Shown here in pieces: positions 5,951 through 7,793 of a stretch of 7,793 bases of DNA. Position 1 is the first letter of the stretch. Each line of letters starts with the position of its first letter. Made by a program: the position numbers and the translations under genes. Source of the stretch: Pelagibacterales bacterium SAG-MED23 (GTDB taxonomy: Bacteria; Pseudomonadota; Alphaproteobacteria; Pelagibacterales; Pelagibacteraceae); NCBI GenBank assembly GCA_014653935.1, contig JACWDU010000020.1:1-7793 (forward strand), written 5' to 3'. The notes below the pieces were generated by a model that did no database searches, had not been told where the DNA came from, and saw nothing but the letters and a program-made list of their open reading frames with translations.

Positions 5951-7015
5951 TTATTGAGGGATGTCTCCTTCAACTCCTTTAACATAAACATTCATTCCTG
6001 CTAACATTCCATCATCTGCTACAGCTCCTTCAGCAACAAGGATGTTTCCTTTTTGATCATAAATTGGACCAGTAAAAGAGTGGACTTTTCCAGAAGCCAA
6101 ATCTTTTTGAAGTTGTTCTACTTCATTAACTAAATTACTTCCCATAGCAGAATTATAAGGTCCCATTGCTACCATTCCTTCTTTTAATCCATGCCAAGTA
6201 TCTTGTTGTTTCCAAGTACCATCTCTTGCTGCAATCGATCTTTCCACATAGTAAGGAGCCCAATCGTCAATAATAGAAGTTAATATAGATTTTGGAGCAA
6301 ATCTTTGCATGTCACTAGCTTGACCAAAAGACCAAACTCCTGCTTTTTCCGCAACTTGTACAGGAGCAGTACTATCAGTATGTTGCATAATTATATCTGC
6401 ACCTTGATCAATTAAAGCTTGAGCTGCTTCAGACTCTTTTCCTGGATCATACCAAGTAAAAACCCAAACAATTTTTGTTTTAATATCAGGATTTACTTTT
6501 TGAGCAGCTAATGTCATTGCATTAATTCCTCTTATAACCTCAGGAATTGGAAAAGAAGCAATGTATCCAATAGTATTTGTCTTTGTCATCTTTCCAGCCA
6601 TATGTCCTAACAAAGTTCTTCCTTCATAAAACCTTGCAGAATATGTAGAAACATTTGAGTGCTCTCTTTTGTAACCAGTTGCATGTTCAAACTTTACATT
6701 TGGAAAATCTTTAGCAACCTTATTCGTTGGATCCATATATCCAAAACTAGTTGTAAAGATTAGGTCGTGGCCTGATTGTGCTAATTGTCTTATAACTCTT
6801 TCTGCATCTGCTCCTTCAGGTACGCTTTCTACATAGGTAGTTTTTATTCCCAAAGCTTCCACTGCATTTCTTCCCTCATGGTGCTGGTATGTCCATCCAT
6901 GGTCTCCAGTTGGACCAACATAAACAAAACCAACTTTAAATTCTGCATTTGCATTTATGCCAAATCCAAGCAAAAATAATACAGAAATTAAACATCTTAA
7001 AAAATATTTATACAT
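5951..7015 (-). CDS. BMP-family ABC transporter periplasmic substrate-binding protein
   Basis: This 354-residue protein captures a ligand in the periplasm for an ABC importer. Residues 1-24 form a signal peptide (basic MYKYFLR, then a hydrophobic core) with likely signal peptidase I cleavage at ANA|EF. The mature protein begins FKVGFVYVGPTGDHGWTYQHHEGRNA, the N-terminal signature of the Bmp/PnrA (COG1744) family. Further family segments are FTTSFGYMDPTNKVAKDFP at 87-105, GYIASFPIPEVIRGINA near 150-166, VWVFTWYDPGKESEAAQALI at 183-202, and IIMQHTDSTAPVQVAE at 208-223. The family is known for nucleoside and purine ligands, and the ligand here is inferred only from that. Cys8 lies before the hydrophobic core, so it is not a lipobox. 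A clear AAAGGGG ribosome binding site lies 6 bases before the ATG, and the gene is followed by a strong hairpin terminator. Confidence 0.95.
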   Translation of the reverse strand: MYKYFLRCLISVLFLLGFGINANAEFKVGFVYVGPTGDHGWTYQHHEGRNAVEALGIKTTYVESVPEGADAERVIRQLAQSGHDLIFTTSFGYMDPTNKVAKDFPNVKFEHATGYKREHSNVSTYSARFYEGRTLLGHMAGKMTKTNTIGYIASFPIPEVIRGINAMTLAAQKVNPDIKTKIVWVFTWYDPGKESEAAQALIDQGADIIMQHTDSTAPVQVAEKAGVWSFGQASDMQRFAPKSILTSIIDDWAPYYVERSIAARDGTWKQQDTWHGLKEGMVAMGPYNSAMGSNLVNEVEQLQKDLASGKVHSFTGPIYDQKGNILVAEGAVADDGMLAGMNVYVKGVEGDIPQ

Positions 7016-7102
7016 TTGATTCCCCTTTAAATTTAATTTTGTGATACTACAAACTAATCAATATTCTAATAAAAAAAAATATTTATTTTGGAATAGCTAA
7101 CA
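7016..7102 (-). promoter_or_regulatory. Permease-to-binding-protein spacer with strong ribosome binding site
   Basis: This is the largest gap in the window (87 bases). It separates the permease stop from the binding-protein start. AAAGGGG (7028-7022) with a 6-base spacer is the strongest Shine-Dalgarno in the window. Upstream on the minus strand is an A/T-rich stretch with a run of nine T (7079-7071). I see no GC-rich hairpin before that run, so a true terminator is not supported, but partial attenuation or a separate promoter could raise binding-protein output over the permease. No -35/-10 pair stands out. Confidence 0.4.
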
Positions 7103-7793
7103 TCACTTTTCCTTATAGAAGATTTGCCCCAGAGAAGTTGGTGTATTCAGTTTTATTTTTCTACTATCACGAGAAATTACAACTAAAACTATTATTGTCA
7201 TGATATATGGCAATGCACTTAATAATTGAACTGGAATTCTTAAACCCGCAGCCTGCATATGTAATTGTAAAATTGTTATTCCACCAAATATTAATGCTCC
7301 TATAAGAACTTTAATTGGGCTCCATGTTGCAAAAACTACTAAAGCTAATGCAATCCACCCTCTACCTCCTGTCATATTCTCAATCCATTGTGGAGTGTAA
7401 ATTAATGATAGGTATGCGCCTGCTAATCCGCACATCGCACCTCCATAAAGAATGCAACTATATCTTACTAATGTAACATTAATTCCTTGATTAGAGGCTG
7501 AAGTTGGCGAATCTCCTACGGCTCTGATAATCAAACCAGTTTTGGTCTTCTTCAAAAAATAATTTGTTAAAAAAGGCAATCCAAAAGCAATATATAATAT
7601 AATTGAATGACCAAAGAGTATGGGACCTAAAAATGGAATACTATCTTTTAAATTTATGAATAATAAAGGAAATTCCTTTCCTGGAATTCCAACAAAATTC
7701 TTACCTATCATTGCTGACATTCCAATACCAAAGATAGTTAATGCAAGACCTGTAGCTACATGATTTGTGAGCAGTGATTGGGTCAGAAATCCA
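7103..7793 (-). CDS. ABC transporter permease, BMP-associated (COG1079/NupQ-like), partial
   Basis: This is the C-terminal 229 residues of an inner-membrane permease. The frame stays open to the right edge, so the true start lies outside the window; the ATG at 7720 is internal, since the 24 residues read before it (with VATGLALTIFGIG) match this permease type. The cytoplasmic coupling loop RAVGDSPTSASNQGINV, which contacts the ATPase, is recognisable, followed by YGGAMCGLAGAYLSL and GRGWIALALVVFATWSP, typical of the branched-chain/BMP permease superfamily. About six membrane helices are visible. It stops with TGA 87 bases before the BMP-type binding-protein gene on the same strand, which identifies it as that protein's partner. 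The second permease and the ATPase normally found with such systems would lie upstream, beyond the edge. Confidence 0.93.
   Translation of the reverse strand, partial: GFLTQSLLTNHVATGLALTIFGIGMSAMIGKNFVGIPGKEFPLLFINLKDSIPFLGPILFGHSIILYIAFGLPFLTNYFLKKTKTGLIIRAVGDSPTSASNQGINVTLVRYSCILYGGAMCGLAGAYLSLIYTPQWIENMTGGRGWIALALVVFATWSPIKVLIGALIFGGITILQLHMQAAGLRIPVQLLSALPYIMTIIVLVVISRDSRKIKLNTPTSLGQIFYKEK

Noticed and set aside
6785..6979. Plus-strand open frame antisense to the signal-peptide end of the binding protein
   Set aside because: It has no motif and lies fully opposite a strongly supported gene.
6990..7015. Lipoprotein signal in the BMP-family protein
   Set aside because: The only early cysteine, Cys8, lies before the hydrophobic core, so it cannot be a lipobox cysteine. 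The ANA|EF site fits signal peptidase I.
7070..7090. Terminator after the permease gene
   Set aside because: There is a T-run on the minus strand but no convincing GC-containing hairpin before it.
7103..7720. Permease start at the ATG at 7720
   Set aside because: The frame continues upstream to the edge with sequence typical of the family, so this ATG is internal.

Overview
The window is very AT-rich and tightly packed. Eleven protein genes (nine complete, one cut at each edge) fill almost all of it, most gaps are under 50 bases, and neighbouring genes often overlap or sit 1 to 8 bases apart. Together with the gene content (BMP-type ABC uptake system, DMT exporter, DUF1330 proteins, a single RND pump), this style suggests a streamlined marine alphaproteobacterium of the SAR11/Pelagibacterales type. 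That placement is an inference from style and gene content, not from a marker gene.

Region 1 (1-3173, minus strand) is a probable four-gene operon. In transcription order it encodes MsrA (methionine sulfoxide reductase A), a 3-mercaptopyruvate sulfurtransferase-like two-domain rhodanese, a membrane-fusion adaptor and an RND efflux permease that runs off the left edge. The gaps are 1, 2 and 8 bases. The adaptor is unusual: its two lipoyl half-motifs are joined almost directly, so the coiled-coil hairpin that normally contacts a TolC-type channel is missing.

Region 2 (3208-4705, plus strand) starts divergently from msrA across only 34 bases. It holds an EamA/DMT-family transporter and an AlkA-type DNA glycosylase that overlap by 8 bases. 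The glycosylase converges on the next gene with the two stop codons overlapping (TTAA).

Region 3 (4702-5333, minus strand) has two small, diverged DUF1330 paralogues in tandem.

Region 4 (5377-7793) has a plus-strand purine-type phosphoribosyltransferase facing a minus-strand BMP-family periplasmic binding protein, with a bidirectional hairpin terminator between them. Upstream of the binding-protein gene is its partner ABC permease, cut by the right edge. The permease and binding protein resemble nucleoside/purine uptake systems, and the phosphoribosyltransferase could salvage an imported base.

I found no tRNA, rRNA, CRISPR array, insertion sequence or phage gene, and no gene-free stretch longer than 100 bases. 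There is no clear sign of a wholly new system. The best leads are the hairpin-less efflux adaptor in a sulfur-redox operon and the possible purine import and salvage module.
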